Positions 27,101-32,323 of a stretch of DNA of 41,819 bases are shown in pieces. Under the pieces are notes generated by a model that saw only the letters and a list, made by a program, of their open reading frames with translations, ran no database searches and was not told the DNA's origin. The DNA comes from Pseudomonas sp. A-RE-19 (GTDB lineage Bacteria > Pseudomonadota > Gammaproteobacteria > Pseudomonadales > Pseudomonadaceae): NCBI RefSeq assembly GCF_019956555.1, contig NZ_JAHBDQ010000032.1:1-41819 (forward strand), given 5' to 3'. Both the position numbers and the translations under genes were made by a program. Numbering within the stretch: the first letter of the stretch is position 1; each line of letters opens with the position of its first letter.

Positions 27101-28386
27101 TGAGCGAAGCGAACTTCCAGTTCGATGTGGACCCGGTCACGACCAACGCCGGCATTCTCACCATTGCCGACGGTGCGATCATGCCGTTCGGTGGCAGCAT
27201 CCATAACAGCGGCACCATCGAGCTCGGCTCCAGCGGCAGCCAGACCAATCTTGAGATTCTGTTCCGTGGCGCAACCTTGACCGGTGGCGGCCAGGTACTG
27301 CTATCCGACAGCGCGCAAAACGTGATTTTCGGCGGCAGCGCCGACACCCTGCTGACCAATGTCGACAACCGCATTTCCGGCGCCGGCCAATTGGGCGCCG
27401 GGGAGATGATGTTGGTCAATGCGGGGCTGATCCTGGCCAGCGGGGTGAACAGCCTGGTGCTCGACACCGGCACCCACGCAATAGTCAACAGCGGGGTGCT
27501 GGAGTCTACGGGCGCAGGCGGCATGACGGTGGCCAGTGCGGTCGACAACTCCGGTCACCTGTGGGCCAATGGTGGTGACCTGCGCCTGCTGGCCGACGTG
27601 ACCGGCAACGGCAGCGCCACCATCGACGGCGACGCGACACTGACCTTTTCCGGTGCAGCACACGGGGACGTCGCCTTCCACGGCGAAGGTGCGGGCACGC
27701 TGGTGATCGCACACGCCGAAGCGGCGGGCTCGCTGGTCGGCATTCTCGGCCTGGAAAGCAATGACTTGTTGATGTTCGGCGATCTCGCTTTCGGCGCCAA
27801 CACCCAACTCAGCTACAACGCCAACGCCTCTGGCGCTGGTGGCCTGCTGACAGTGGACGACGGTGCGCATCGAGCCGAGGTTAACCTGCTGGGGCACTAC
27901 ACGGTGGAAGACTTCCAGGTCACCGACGGCGGCCAGGCCGGCACCCAGGTCAGTTACCACGGTGAATCCAGCGGCACTCTGGTGGGCAGCATGCTCGCGG
28001 ACACGATCAGTGGCGGCGACGGCAACGACATCATCGTAGGCCGTGGCGGCGAAGACACGCTCAGCGGTGGCGCGGGAGCCGACGTGTTCGCCTACCTCAA
28101 CGTGAATGAAGGCGGCGACCATATCCTCGACTACAACTTCGCCGAAGGAGACACAATCGACCTCTCCGCGCTGCTCAAGGCCAACTTTGTCAGCGGCACC
28201 AGCCAGGTGTCGGACTTTGTCCAAGTCACGCAGACCGGCAGCGACATCACCGTGAAGGTGGATCCCGACGGCGCAAGCAATGGCAAGAATTTCGTCGATG
28301 TGGCGGTGCTTGACCACACGGGTACGCCTGGGCCCGATCTGGTACGCACCTGGTTCGGGGATGCGGACCATACGCTGACGGCCTGA
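21151..28386 (+). CDS. Giant RTX adhesin with VCBS and cadherin-like repeats
   Basis: Predicted secreted surface protein of 2411 residues, probably for attachment and biofilm formation. In order: a Thr/Ser-rich N-terminus (about 1-165); three diverged VCBS-like domains; three near-identical 114-residue VCBS repeats (529-870); five 98- or 100-residue VCBS-like repeats (871-1364); three 107-110-residue cadherin-like repeats (SPTITSDGGGATAS type, 1365-1690); an Ig-like domain; a region rich in Gly, Asn and Asp; and RTX nonapeptides (GGDGNDIIVGRGGEDTLSGG) near 2285, with a C-terminal type I secretion signal region. No Sec signal peptide and almost no cysteine, as expected for type I export. The ATG at 21151 has GGAGA 5 nt upstream; the frame is open to 20878 but that part looks non-coding. 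No ABC exporter, HlyD or TolC genes lie nearby, and no LapG-type Ala-Ala cleavage site was evident near the N-terminus. Confidence 0.88.
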   Translation: MATTTTTSGGTVTSLSNTPQATDDIFTTGVIGTGTAAITEDLLGVVYLDVMSNDLGGSAKTLWSLDDATSLSTATKVYAPADLLVQDTGRIEATSTDTSFNGAKIWITSDGKVGYDAATLSTAFKAQLQSLAGGASLTDSFTYAIRLGNGTLSWATAQVQFAGANDSVMMSVGTQAGTVTEDAPTTPSPTDSLSATGTIAFSDVDLSDTHTASFVASGGNATTLGNFALASVIEAANAANGTVNWTYTVNNAAAQYLAQGQTATETYVVTVSDGHGSSTTQNVTITITGTNDQVHITSGAQAGDAKEDSGDYAANGNITFTDADLIDTHSVSVTPGASGYLGSFTTDPLNDSTGTGSGSLGWHFAVDNAALQFLGEGETITQTYNVAIGDGAVQTVTITLTGTNDRPTLTIADTAGAMNEGNGTATLSDSGALSFADPDHTDTVTVSHTANNDIAWSGGTLNAGVASALVAGFSVDQNSWDYSSSQNLDFLGAGETITFSYTVVATDDSGAANAASLTQTVTITITGSNDAPVLSFASGNDAGAVQEDSTLSVSGQFSSADIDHAATATWSINGSATGTYGSIAVDSTGQWTYTLANGTDGVASAVQSLKVGESHDEVFSVQVSDGLGGVDTQLVTVTVTGSNDAPVLSFASGNDAGAVQEDTTLSVSGQFSSADIDHAATATWSINGSATGTYGSIAVDSTGQWTYTLANGTDGVASAVQSLKAGESHDEVFSVRVSDGLGGVDTQLVTVTVSGSNDAPVLSFASGNDVGAVQEDTALSVSGQFSSTDIDHAATATWSINGSATGTYGSIAVDSTGQWTYTLANGTDGVASAVQSLKVGENHDEVFSVRVSDGLGGVDTQLVTVTVSGSNDAAVLSSANITLTETNAPLTTGGSLTVSDIDSPESFQTQSNTAGSYGQFSIGTNGAWTYVADSAHNEFAAGTTYTDTFAVSSADGTLTSVTIHINGTNDAAVLSADIANLTETNAALTTNGTLTISDIDSAATFVTQTNTAGSYGQFSIGAGGAWTYVADNAHNEFAAGTTYTDTFAVSSADGTLTSVTVHIAGTNDAAVLSADIANLTETNAAVDISTTGTLTISDVDSAATFVTQTNTAGSYGQFSIGTNGAWSYVADSAHNEFAASTTYTDTFAVSSADGTLTSVTIHINGTNDAAVLSADIANLTETNAALTTNGTLTISDIDSAATFVTQTNTAGSYGQFSIGAGGAWTYVADSAHNEFAAGTTYTDTFAVSSADGTLTSVTAHILGTNDAAVLSADIVNLTETNAAADISTTGTLTISDVDSAATFVTQTNTAGSYGQFSIGTGGAWTYVANSAHNEFAAGTTYTDTFAVSSADGTLTSVTVHINGSNDSPTITSDGGGATASVSVAENTTAITTVVATDVDLPAQTLTYSIVGGADAAKFSIVSGTGALSFVSAPNFEAPTDSGTNNVYDVIVRASDGTLFDDQAIAVTVTGVNDNTPIITSNGAGATASINVAENTTAITTVSATDADLPAQTLSYSIVGGADAAKFSIVSGTGALNFISAPNFEAPTDSGTNNVYDVIVRASDGTLFDDQAIAVTVTGVNDNTPIITSNGGGATASVNVAENTTAVTTVTATDADLPAQTLSYSILNTAGTDFSKFTISSSGVLTFNSAPDYENPQDVGGTDGDNAYVVDVQVADGNGGLDTQTITVNVQNVVETPVDTVAPTVTVTGTALGSSIGSVSTVTFQFSETVSGFNLSDVATTTTSGAPRGTFSNFTQVDGDTYTATLTRTLGGSIKVDVAANSYTDLAGNAGAAGSSANLPAGVAGEPINLALTTPSTDISGPITVSISGVPSGWVFNAGTDNGDGTWTVQTNDPGALTVTAPSNFAGALVLDINMNWSNSDGSTASAYVFNNVEVYAPGAPIFALSADDNLTGSSGADTFVFAQPIGNNQVFNFDATADKIDLIGFTGITGFADLSIANDANGNALVSIGNGQTVTLRGVDASDLSEANFQFDVDPVTTNAGILTIADGAIMPFGGSIHNSGTIELGSSGSQTNLEILFRGATLTGGGQVLLSDSAQNVIFGGSADTLLTNVDNRISGAGQLGAGEMMLVNAGLILASGVNSLVLDTGTHAIVNSGVLESTGAGGMTVASAVDNSGHLWANGGDLRLLADVTGNGSATIDGDATLTFSGAAHGDVAFHGEGAGTLVIAHAEAAGSLVGILGLESNDLLMFGDLAFGANTQLSYNANASGAGGLLTVDDGAHRAEVNLLGHYTVEDFQVTDGGQAGTQVSYHGESSGTLVGSMLADTISGGDGNDIIVGRGGEDTLSGGAGADVFAYLNVNEGGDHILDYNFAEGDTIDLSALLKANFVSGTSQVSDFVQVTQTGSDITVKVDPDGASNGKNFVDVAVLDHTGTPGPDLVRTWFGDADHTLTA
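22735..23760 (+). repeat. Three 342-bp tandem repeats in the adhesin gene
   Basis: Units begin at 22735, 23077 and 23419, each with AACGATGCGCCGGT. The period is exactly 342 bp (114 codons), with only scattered substitutions such as AAGGTTGGC to AAGGCCGGC. The DNA-level identity shows recent duplication or gene conversion. Confidence 0.9.
23761..25242 (+). repeat. Five 294/300-bp tandem repeats, with a 594-bp higher-order unit
   Basis: Units begin at 23761, 24055, 24349, 24649 and 24943. Lengths are 294, 294, 300, 294 and 300 bp. The longer units carry two extra codons (DIS in the NLTETNAA.DISTTGTL segment). Units 2+3 and 4+5 are copies of one 594-bp pair, so a two-unit block was duplicated. 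Confidence 0.88.
25243..26220 (+). repeat. Three cadherin-like repeats of 321-330 bp
   Basis: Units begin near 25243, 25564 and 25888 (AACGACAACACC). The first two are nearly identical in their second half (VGGADAAKFSIVSGTGAL, then FDDQAIAVTVTGVND). The third diverges after LPAQTLSYSI. Confidence 0.85.
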
Positions 28387-28399
28387 CACCCAGACTTGA

Positions 28400-28424
28400 G
28401 CTGCCCGAGAGGGCAGCCTTTGAT
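28400..28424 (+). terminator. Terminator of the adhesin gene
   Basis: GCTGCCC-GAGA-GGGCAGC (28400-28417), followed by CTTTGATT, starts 14 bp after the adhesin stop. The T-run is weak. Confidence 0.65.
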
Positions 28425-28429
28425 TAAAA

Positions 28430-28453
28430 GAACTGCCAACCGTCCCCTTAGGA
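28430..28453 (+). repeat. att-like partial copy of tRNA-Arg(CCU)
   Basis: 24 nt that match 30181-30204 at 23 positions (GAACTGCCAACC, one mismatch, then TCCCCTTAGGA). In the tRNA this covers the T-loop to the anticodon loop. The copy also forms a 7-bp hairpin, ACCGTCC-CCTTA-GGACGGT (28439-28457). Same orientation as the tRNA copy 1.75 kb away. Probably a remnant attachment site. Confidence 0.6.
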
Positions 28454-28954
28454 CGGTCAAATCGAACGCAAGCCTGATTTGGAAAACTGGTCCAGAAATC
28501 GGCCATCGACGGTGTGCTCAAATCTGAGCACATCTCTACCGCGGTGTAAAAAAACAAAATGGCTTTTGGCCATCGAAGCTATAGCCAATGAATCTAAATA
28601 ATAAAACGTATATTCGTGAAAGGCGGCTAGCCTCGTAATCGAGCAGCGGTAGTGAAGATGTCACTGCGTGCTCTCTTACTTACGATTAACAAAGGAAATA
28701 ATTCCCCATGGAAGGCTTCGCTATCGCAGCGTCTCTGATTCAAGGCATCAATACTGAACGCTGTTCTGCGCTTTGCTTGGCGACCATGAGGAAAAGGGTT
28801 CAGAACTAACCTGGCGTGATGCATAGATTTTAAAAACGCCGGGCTAATGCTGGAACGTGTCACCCGTAACATTGCTCATGCTGTCGTCGTTTCGTCTTCG
28901 AAGAGGCGAGATATGACGATTAAGAAAACACTAAACTTATAAAAGGAAAATATC
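28454..28954. other. AT-rich spacer, no convincing gene
   Basis: About 500 bp with clearly lower GC content than the flanks. It contains two very short ORFs with fair ribosome binding sites: 34 codons from ATG 28709 (AAAGGAAATAA upstream) and 8 codons from ATG 28913, which ends 12 bp before the next gene. Neither is recognised. The second could be a leader for the downstream TTG-started gene. Confidence 0.4.
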
Positions 28955-29263
28955 TTGCCATATCTCGTCGAATTTCATAACAGAGCAGGGTTCGCCTCAA
29001 ACTTCAGAGTCGAGTGGGACGGTGGCGAATGCCCTCCTAATAGAACTGAGATGACCACGGCCGGTGGCGTTGCGAAGGTCGACCTTCGTGAACAAAATGT
29101 TCCCGAGGGCGCCTCATGCTGGGCCAGGGCCTACGTTCAGGGCGGGCCAAATCACGACTCGGGCGACAACTTCATCTACAGTAGCGCCGATAGTTCCACC
29201 GCCTCTTACTCGATCACGGGCACTACACTCAATTCGTCCTTCAGCCTGGACATCATCAGCTAA
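28955..29263 (+). CDS. Small uncharacterised protein, TTG start
   Basis: 102 residues, not recognised. It begins at TTG (PYLVEFHNRAGFASNFRVEW) with AAAAGGA 8 nt upstream. It has no signal peptide or membrane segment. The sequence alternates hydrophobic and polar residues with many Gly, Ser, Thr and Asn (SSADSSTASYSITGTTLN), suggesting a compact beta-sandwich. It has two cysteines. A good terminator follows, which supports a real transcription unit. It lies within the AT-rich islet between the adhesin and the tRNA-Arg, so it may have been acquired by transfer. Small lectin- or toxin-like beta proteins have this general look, but that is only an impression. Confidence 0.6.
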   Translation: MPYLVEFHNRAGFASNFRVEWDGGECPPNRTEMTTAGGVAKVDLREQNVPEGASCWARAYVQGGPNHDSGDNFIYSSADSSTASYSITGTTLNSSFSLDIIS

Positions 29264-29270
29264 GCATCCA

Positions 29271-29300
29271 GCCCCGCCACTTTGCGTGACGGGGCATTTT
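29271..29300 (+). terminator. Terminator of the small unknown gene
   Basis: GCCCCG.CAC (29271-29280) pairs with GTG.CGGGGC (29286-29295), then ATTTT. It starts 8 bp after the stop. Confidence 0.8.
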
Positions 29301-29306
29301 CTGCAC

Positions 29307-29684
29307 TTATCGATTTTTTGAAATCACACCACTCATGTATTGATTTAAATCGCGCAGATCCTTAATACTCCAAGAATGCGCCGATAGCTTTACACCATTC
29401 TCTTTCAATGTTCTTGGAATCAAGTCTCCATTGGGGCGAAGTATTATCGATGACACAATAACGCCCGGATAGTCATTTAAACGTTTTTTGAAAGCGGATG
29501 TTGTAAGATCAGGTGTAGGAGGATTGCTTTTATTAGCCAATGGCCCTGTTCCTTTGAGATCTATTCCATGGCACATGACGCATCTCTGTAAATAGAGATT
29601 TTTCCCATCGACATTATCCGCGAAGGATAGTGATGTTTGAATTAGCGATAAAATCCCTAGCGAAGCGATGAATAATATTTTCAT
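29307..29684 (-). CDS. Periplasmic monohaem cytochrome c
   Basis: 125 residues. A Sec signal peptide (MKILFIASLGILSLIQT, cleavage after SFA near residue 22) is followed by a single haem site CVMCH (residues 35-39), with downstream methionines that could be the distal ligand. Small class I-like electron carrier of the periplasm. Codon use is much more AT-rich than in the flagellar genes, in line with transfer. Convergent with the unknown gene at 28955. No oxidase or dehydrogenase partner is adjacent, so its donor and acceptor are unknown. Confidence 0.8.
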   Translation of the reverse strand: MKILFIASLGILSLIQTSLSFADNVDGKNLYLQRCVMCHGIDLKGTGPLANKSNPPTPDLTTSAFKKRLNDYPGVIVSSIILRPNGDLIPRTLKENGVKLSAHSWSIKDLRDLNQYMSGVISKNR

Positions 29685-30048
29685 TTCTCATGTGGCCTTG
29701 TTGTATAAATCAGATCCGAATAGAGGGCAAACCCCGGAGGGGCCACTGCGATACCCAATTCTCTCGGTAACATTTGAACCGAGATTGTTCATTAACAATG
29801 TGCTCGCGCCCGCGAGAGATCGACTGGCTCGCCGGCATTGCCCCACAAGCCCTCAAACCACGGTGTTCGTTTTCGCGCGACGGCCAGGCGCAAGACAGCG
29901 TCTTGCCCCCAACGGTGGAGTTCTTGGCGCCGTCCTTGCGGCCGATGTGCTGGTGAACGCAGCAGGGGAAACAGCAGCTTTTGCAGCACTCAATAAGAAT
30001 TCCAGCAGGCCTTTCCATCAGCATCTTCCTTGAGCCGTGAATACGAAA
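29685..30048. other. Unassigned stretch with a GC-rich core
   Basis: Between the cytochrome gene and tRNA-Arg. A GC-rich segment (about 29800-30020) sits in AT-rich surroundings. It is open in several frames; the longest minus-strand frame (29710-30102, 130 codons) is Cys-rich (CCKSCCFPCC) but runs through the terminator below and has no clear start signal. I consider it more likely a decayed or repeated remnant than a working gene. Confidence 0.4.
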
Positions 30049-30049
30049 A

Positions 30050-30088
30050 AGCCCCCTCCAGATCATTCTGAAAGGGGCTTTATTTTTT
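30050..30088. terminator. Bidirectional terminator before tRNA-Arg
   Basis: AAAGCCCC pairs with GGGGCTTT around a loop of 17 nt. The plus side is followed by ATTTTTTCC, and the minus side by a short T-run. It probably ends the tRNA-Arg transcript. Confidence 0.7.
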
Positions 30089-30160
30089 CCTTCTGCTGCC
30101 ACGCTGCTGTCACAGAGAAACGTAGTAGTCAGAACAATGGCCAGAAAGGCCCGAATTAGA

Positions 30161-30237
30161 TGGTGTCCCAGGGCAGGTTCGAACTGCCAACCTTCCCCTT
30201 AGGAGGGGGATGCTCTATCCAATTGAGCTACTGAGAC
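30161..30237 (-). tRNA. tRNA-Arg (anticodon CCU)
   Basis: 77 nt including encoded CCA. Acceptor GTCTCAG pairs with CTGGGAC (one G-U). The D-arm is AGCTCAATTGGATAGAGC. The anticodon stem TCCCC/GGGGA holds loop CTCCTAA (anticodon CCT in DNA), and the T-arm is GGCAG-TTCGAAC-CTGCC. Part of it is duplicated at 28430. Confidence 0.95.
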
Positions 30238-30370
30238 ACAAGTCGTCCGCAAAGGAATGCGAAGCGATGGACGGCGTGCATGTTAACGGGCAGGCTCGCT
30301 TTTGTCATGTCGTCCGTGGGCTTTTTAAGTGTAGGCAGACGCCTCAAAAGCAAGAAGACATTGTTTACCG

Positions 30371-30425
30371 TGCAAATTGCATCACTGCAAAACGCCATCA
30401 TTGCAAAATGCAATGCGTGCATTTT
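30371..30425. promoter_or_regulatory. Cluster of TGCA inverted repeats
   Basis: TGCA-AAT-TGCA (30371-30381), ATTGCA-AAA-TGCAAT (30400-30414) and AAAATGCA-ATGCG-TGCATTTT (30405-30425) lie within 55 bp in an AT-rich spacer, about 110 bp before the next gene. They could be operator half-sites or, for the last one, a weak terminator. Regulator unknown. Confidence 0.35.
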
Positions 30426-30528
30426 TTGAAAATATCTTAATTCATTGTTTTTAAAGGATTTAATAGCCGATAAACTCTTGGCATGCAGGCTGCTTCGATT
30501 GTTTTTGAAGAACAAAGGAGATCAGCCC

Positions 30529-30759
30529 ATGAACAGCGCTCTTTTCGTCGCGAATGCTGTCGCCCTGGGGATTCTGGTGGGTTTTCACTTCTTTCCCGAA
30601 AACGATGCTGCGACCACTGCCCAACGCACGCCCCATTACCTGCAGCTGCAAAAAATGCCTCAATGGGTCATGAGCGATCCACGCAGTTCTGTCAGCCAGG
30701 AAGTGAGCCAGGAGAACATTCAACCACGCGCGCAGTCTTTCGAACGCTTGGTATTTTGA
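30529..30759 (+). CDS. Small hypothetical protein with N-terminal hydrophobic segment
   Basis: 76 residues, starting at ATG 30529 with AAAGGAG 8 nt upstream, a strong site. Residues 4-21 (ALFVANAVALGILVGFHF) could be a signal anchor or uncleaved signal. The rest is polar, with Gln- and Ser-rich stretches (SSVSQEVSQENIQ). Function unknown. It is followed after 21 bp by a second tiny gene in the same direction, so the two probably form an operon. Similar pairs of tiny proteins occur near phnN in other Pseudomonas as far as I recall. Confidence 0.75.
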   Translation: MNSALFVANAVALGILVGFHFFPENDAATTAQRTPHYLQLQKMPQWVMSDPRSSVSQEVSQENIQPRAQSFERLVF

Positions 30760-30780
30760 ATCACCCATCAGGAGCACAGT

Positions 30781-30960
30781 ATGTCTAAATCAGCCGCAGG
30801 ATTTTTCATCCTCGCTTTACTGAGCGGCATCCTTCATCTGTCATTGGTCCAGGACACGGTCGTCACCCTGCCCCTCATTGCCTGCGGCGTGTTCGGTGCG
30901 CTGTTCGTGCTGGCGCTGATCGTCGGGCGCAAGATCAAGTTCGATCCGGTATTGCGCTGA
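30781..30960 (+). CDS. Small membrane protein, 59 residues
   Basis: ATG 30781 to TGA 30960. It has two likely membrane helices: GFFILALLSGILHLSLV and LPLIACGVFGALFVLALIVG, then a basic end (RKIKFDPVLR). AGGAG precedes the start. Unrecognised. Its last 26 bp overlap the 3' end of the convergent phnN gene. Confidence 0.75.
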   Translation: MSKSAAGFFILALLSGILHLSLVQDTVVTLPLIACGVFGALFVLALIVGRKIKFDPVLR

Positions 30961-31507
30961 CGCTCAGCAGCTTCAAAAGATTGGCAACCGTGACGGCAAG
31001 ATCGCCGGAATTATCCAGCCGTTGGATTTTCGTATCCCCCCTTGAATCGTCAGCCGCGAACAGTGCATTGCGGTGCAGTCTCGCTTCAATGTCTGCCGAG
31101 CTCTCACGCCCCCGCCGTAGCAGACGCTCACGCAAAACCTCATCCTCGACCGTCAACAGCACCGGCAATAGCGTGGGATAGCGCTGTTGCGCTTCTGCCA
31201 GGTGGCCGCGCGAACCGTTGACCAACACATCGCGCCCATCGTTGAGCCATTGGTCTATGCGAGCCGGAATACCGTAATCGAGCCCATGAGCCTGCCACGA
31301 CAGGGCAAAATCTCCTTGGCGCCGGCGTCGCACGAATTCATCGCGGGAAACCTCGATGGCGTCTTCGCCCACGGATTCGGCCGAGCGCGTGATAACCCGG
31401 CGCCCCACCTCACAATGGCGTGCCCGCAACGGCTCGCGAGCGGCTTCGATGAGGCTGTCCTTACCGGATCCCGAAGGCCCCATTAAATAAATCAGCCTGC
31501 CATCCAT
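30935..31507 (-). CDS. phnN: Ribose 1,5-bisphosphate phosphokinase PhnN
   Basis: Makes PRPP from ribose 1,5-bisphosphate in the C-P lyase route of phosphonate use (190 residues). It begins MDGRLIYLMGPSGSGKDSL, containing the P-loop GPSGSGKDS. The guanylate-kinase-like core continues with GRRVITRSAE, FALSWQAHGLDYGIP and a late RLLRRGRES lid region. The ATG at 31507 matches the family N-terminus; a GTG at 31528 would add seven residues. No other phn gene is present on either side, so it is an orphan here. It overlaps the convergent small gene by 26 bp. Confidence 0.88.
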   Translation of the reverse strand: MDGRLIYLMGPSGSGKDSLIEAAREPLRARHCEVGRRVITRSAESVGEDAIEVSRDEFVRRRRQGDFALSWQAHGLDYGIPARIDQWLNDGRDVLVNGSRGHLAEAQQRYPTLLPVLLTVEDEVLRERLLRRGRESSADIEARLHRNALFAADDSRGDTKIQRLDNSGDLAVTVANLLKLLSVSAIPDRT

Positions 31508-31894
31508 CCTGAAATCACCCCATACCACCCGTCTGCCCTAGTAAATCGGCCAATTGCCACTATCCTGTATCAGGTAAGGAACAAGGATCGAATTCGCATA
31601 GCATGCACCTTCAGGGGGTCTTTGAGCATTACCTGTAGGGCAAGAGGACGCGGTCAGCGATACGGACTTAAGGATTGTTTTCAAACCAGTCCGCATTTCT
31701 GATAATAGGTGCTGGCATTAAGCCTTTACCCAGATCAATATTTGTCACAGAATTGACGCCAATGATCTGGCTAATTTGAGGCATGATGCGCGCCTCTATC
31801 AATTCAGGTTGAACATTTGGCCAGAGTGCTTGTCCTATCTGACATCCTGCGGCCAATCCCGAGAACCGCTCCCCTGAACTAACCGGTTAAATAT
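31508..31894. other. Intergenic region upstream of amrZ
   Basis: 387 bp, lower in GC than the flanks, between the divergent phnN and amrZ genes. A 62-codon minus-strand frame from TTG (31856-31668) has no recognisable features. I saw no confident AlgU or sigma-70 promoter; GAACAT and TCTGA elements near 31811 and 31838 are too far apart for AlgU. Confidence 0.4.
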
Positions 31895-32221
31895 ATGCGC
31901 CCATTGAAACAGGCAATTTATTCCAGCCGTACGGCTGACAAGTTTGTCGTACGTTTGCCAGACGGAATGCGTGAACGCATTGCCGAGGTGGCTCGCAATC
32001 ATCACCGCAGCATGAACTCCGAAATCATCGCGCGTCTTGAGCAAAGCCTTATTCAGGAAGGCGCGCTGGGTGAAGAGTTGAGCATGCGCCTGGACAGCCC
32101 TGAGCTGTCATTGCACGAACGCGAACTGCTGCAACGCTTCCGCCAACTCTCCCACCGCCAGCAAAACGCTCTGGTTTCGCTGATCGCCCATGACGCCGAA
32201 ATGGCTGCAGACGCTTCCTGA
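31895..32221 (+). CDS. amrZ: Ribbon-helix-helix regulator AmrZ (AlgZ)
   Basis: Arc-type transcription factor of 108 residues that controls motility, exopolysaccharide and c-di-GMP genes in Pseudomonas. The N-terminal ribbon-helix-helix reads SRTADKFVVRLPDGMRERI and NHHRSMNSEIIARLEQSL. The C-terminal tetramerisation part LSLHERELLQRFRQLSHRQQ closely follows P. aeruginosa AmrZ as I know it. Start ATG 31895 has only a weak ribosome binding site. A single-gene unit ending in a strong terminator. It is a probable regulator of flagellar and adhesion genes elsewhere in this window; that link is inference. Confidence 0.95.
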   Translation: MRPLKQAIYSSRTADKFVVRLPDGMRERIAEVARNHHRSMNSEIIARLEQSLIQEGALGEELSMRLDSPELSLHERELLQRFRQLSHRQQNALVSLIAHDAEMAADAS

Positions 32222-32239
32222 TTCATCCCGAAAGCTCAA

Positions 32240-32264
32240 GCCAGCGTAATTGCTGGCTTTTTTT
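32240..32264 (+). terminator. Terminator of amrZ
   Basis: GCCAGC-GTAATT-GCTGGC, followed by a run of eight T, 18 bp after the stop. Confidence 0.9.
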
Positions 32265-32278
32265 TGCCTGAAATCTGG

Positions 32279-32304
32279 CTAAAAAAAACCCGCCGATTGG
32301 GCGG
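32279..32304 (-). terminator. Terminator of mgtE
   Basis: CCCGCC (32288-32293) pairs with GGCGGG (32299-32304). On the minus strand it is followed by a run of eight T. It lies 20 bp after the mgtE stop. Confidence 0.88.
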
Positions 32305-32323
32305 GTTCTTTTAAAGCCGGACG

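Noticed and set aside
30466..30473. FliA promoter before the 76-residue protein (GCCGATAA)
   Set aside because: A perfect -10 element, but the TAAAG upstream is about 5 bp too close to serve as its -35.
31668..31856. 62-codon minus-strand ORF upstream of amrZ
   Set aside because: TTG start without a good ribosome binding site and no recognisable features.
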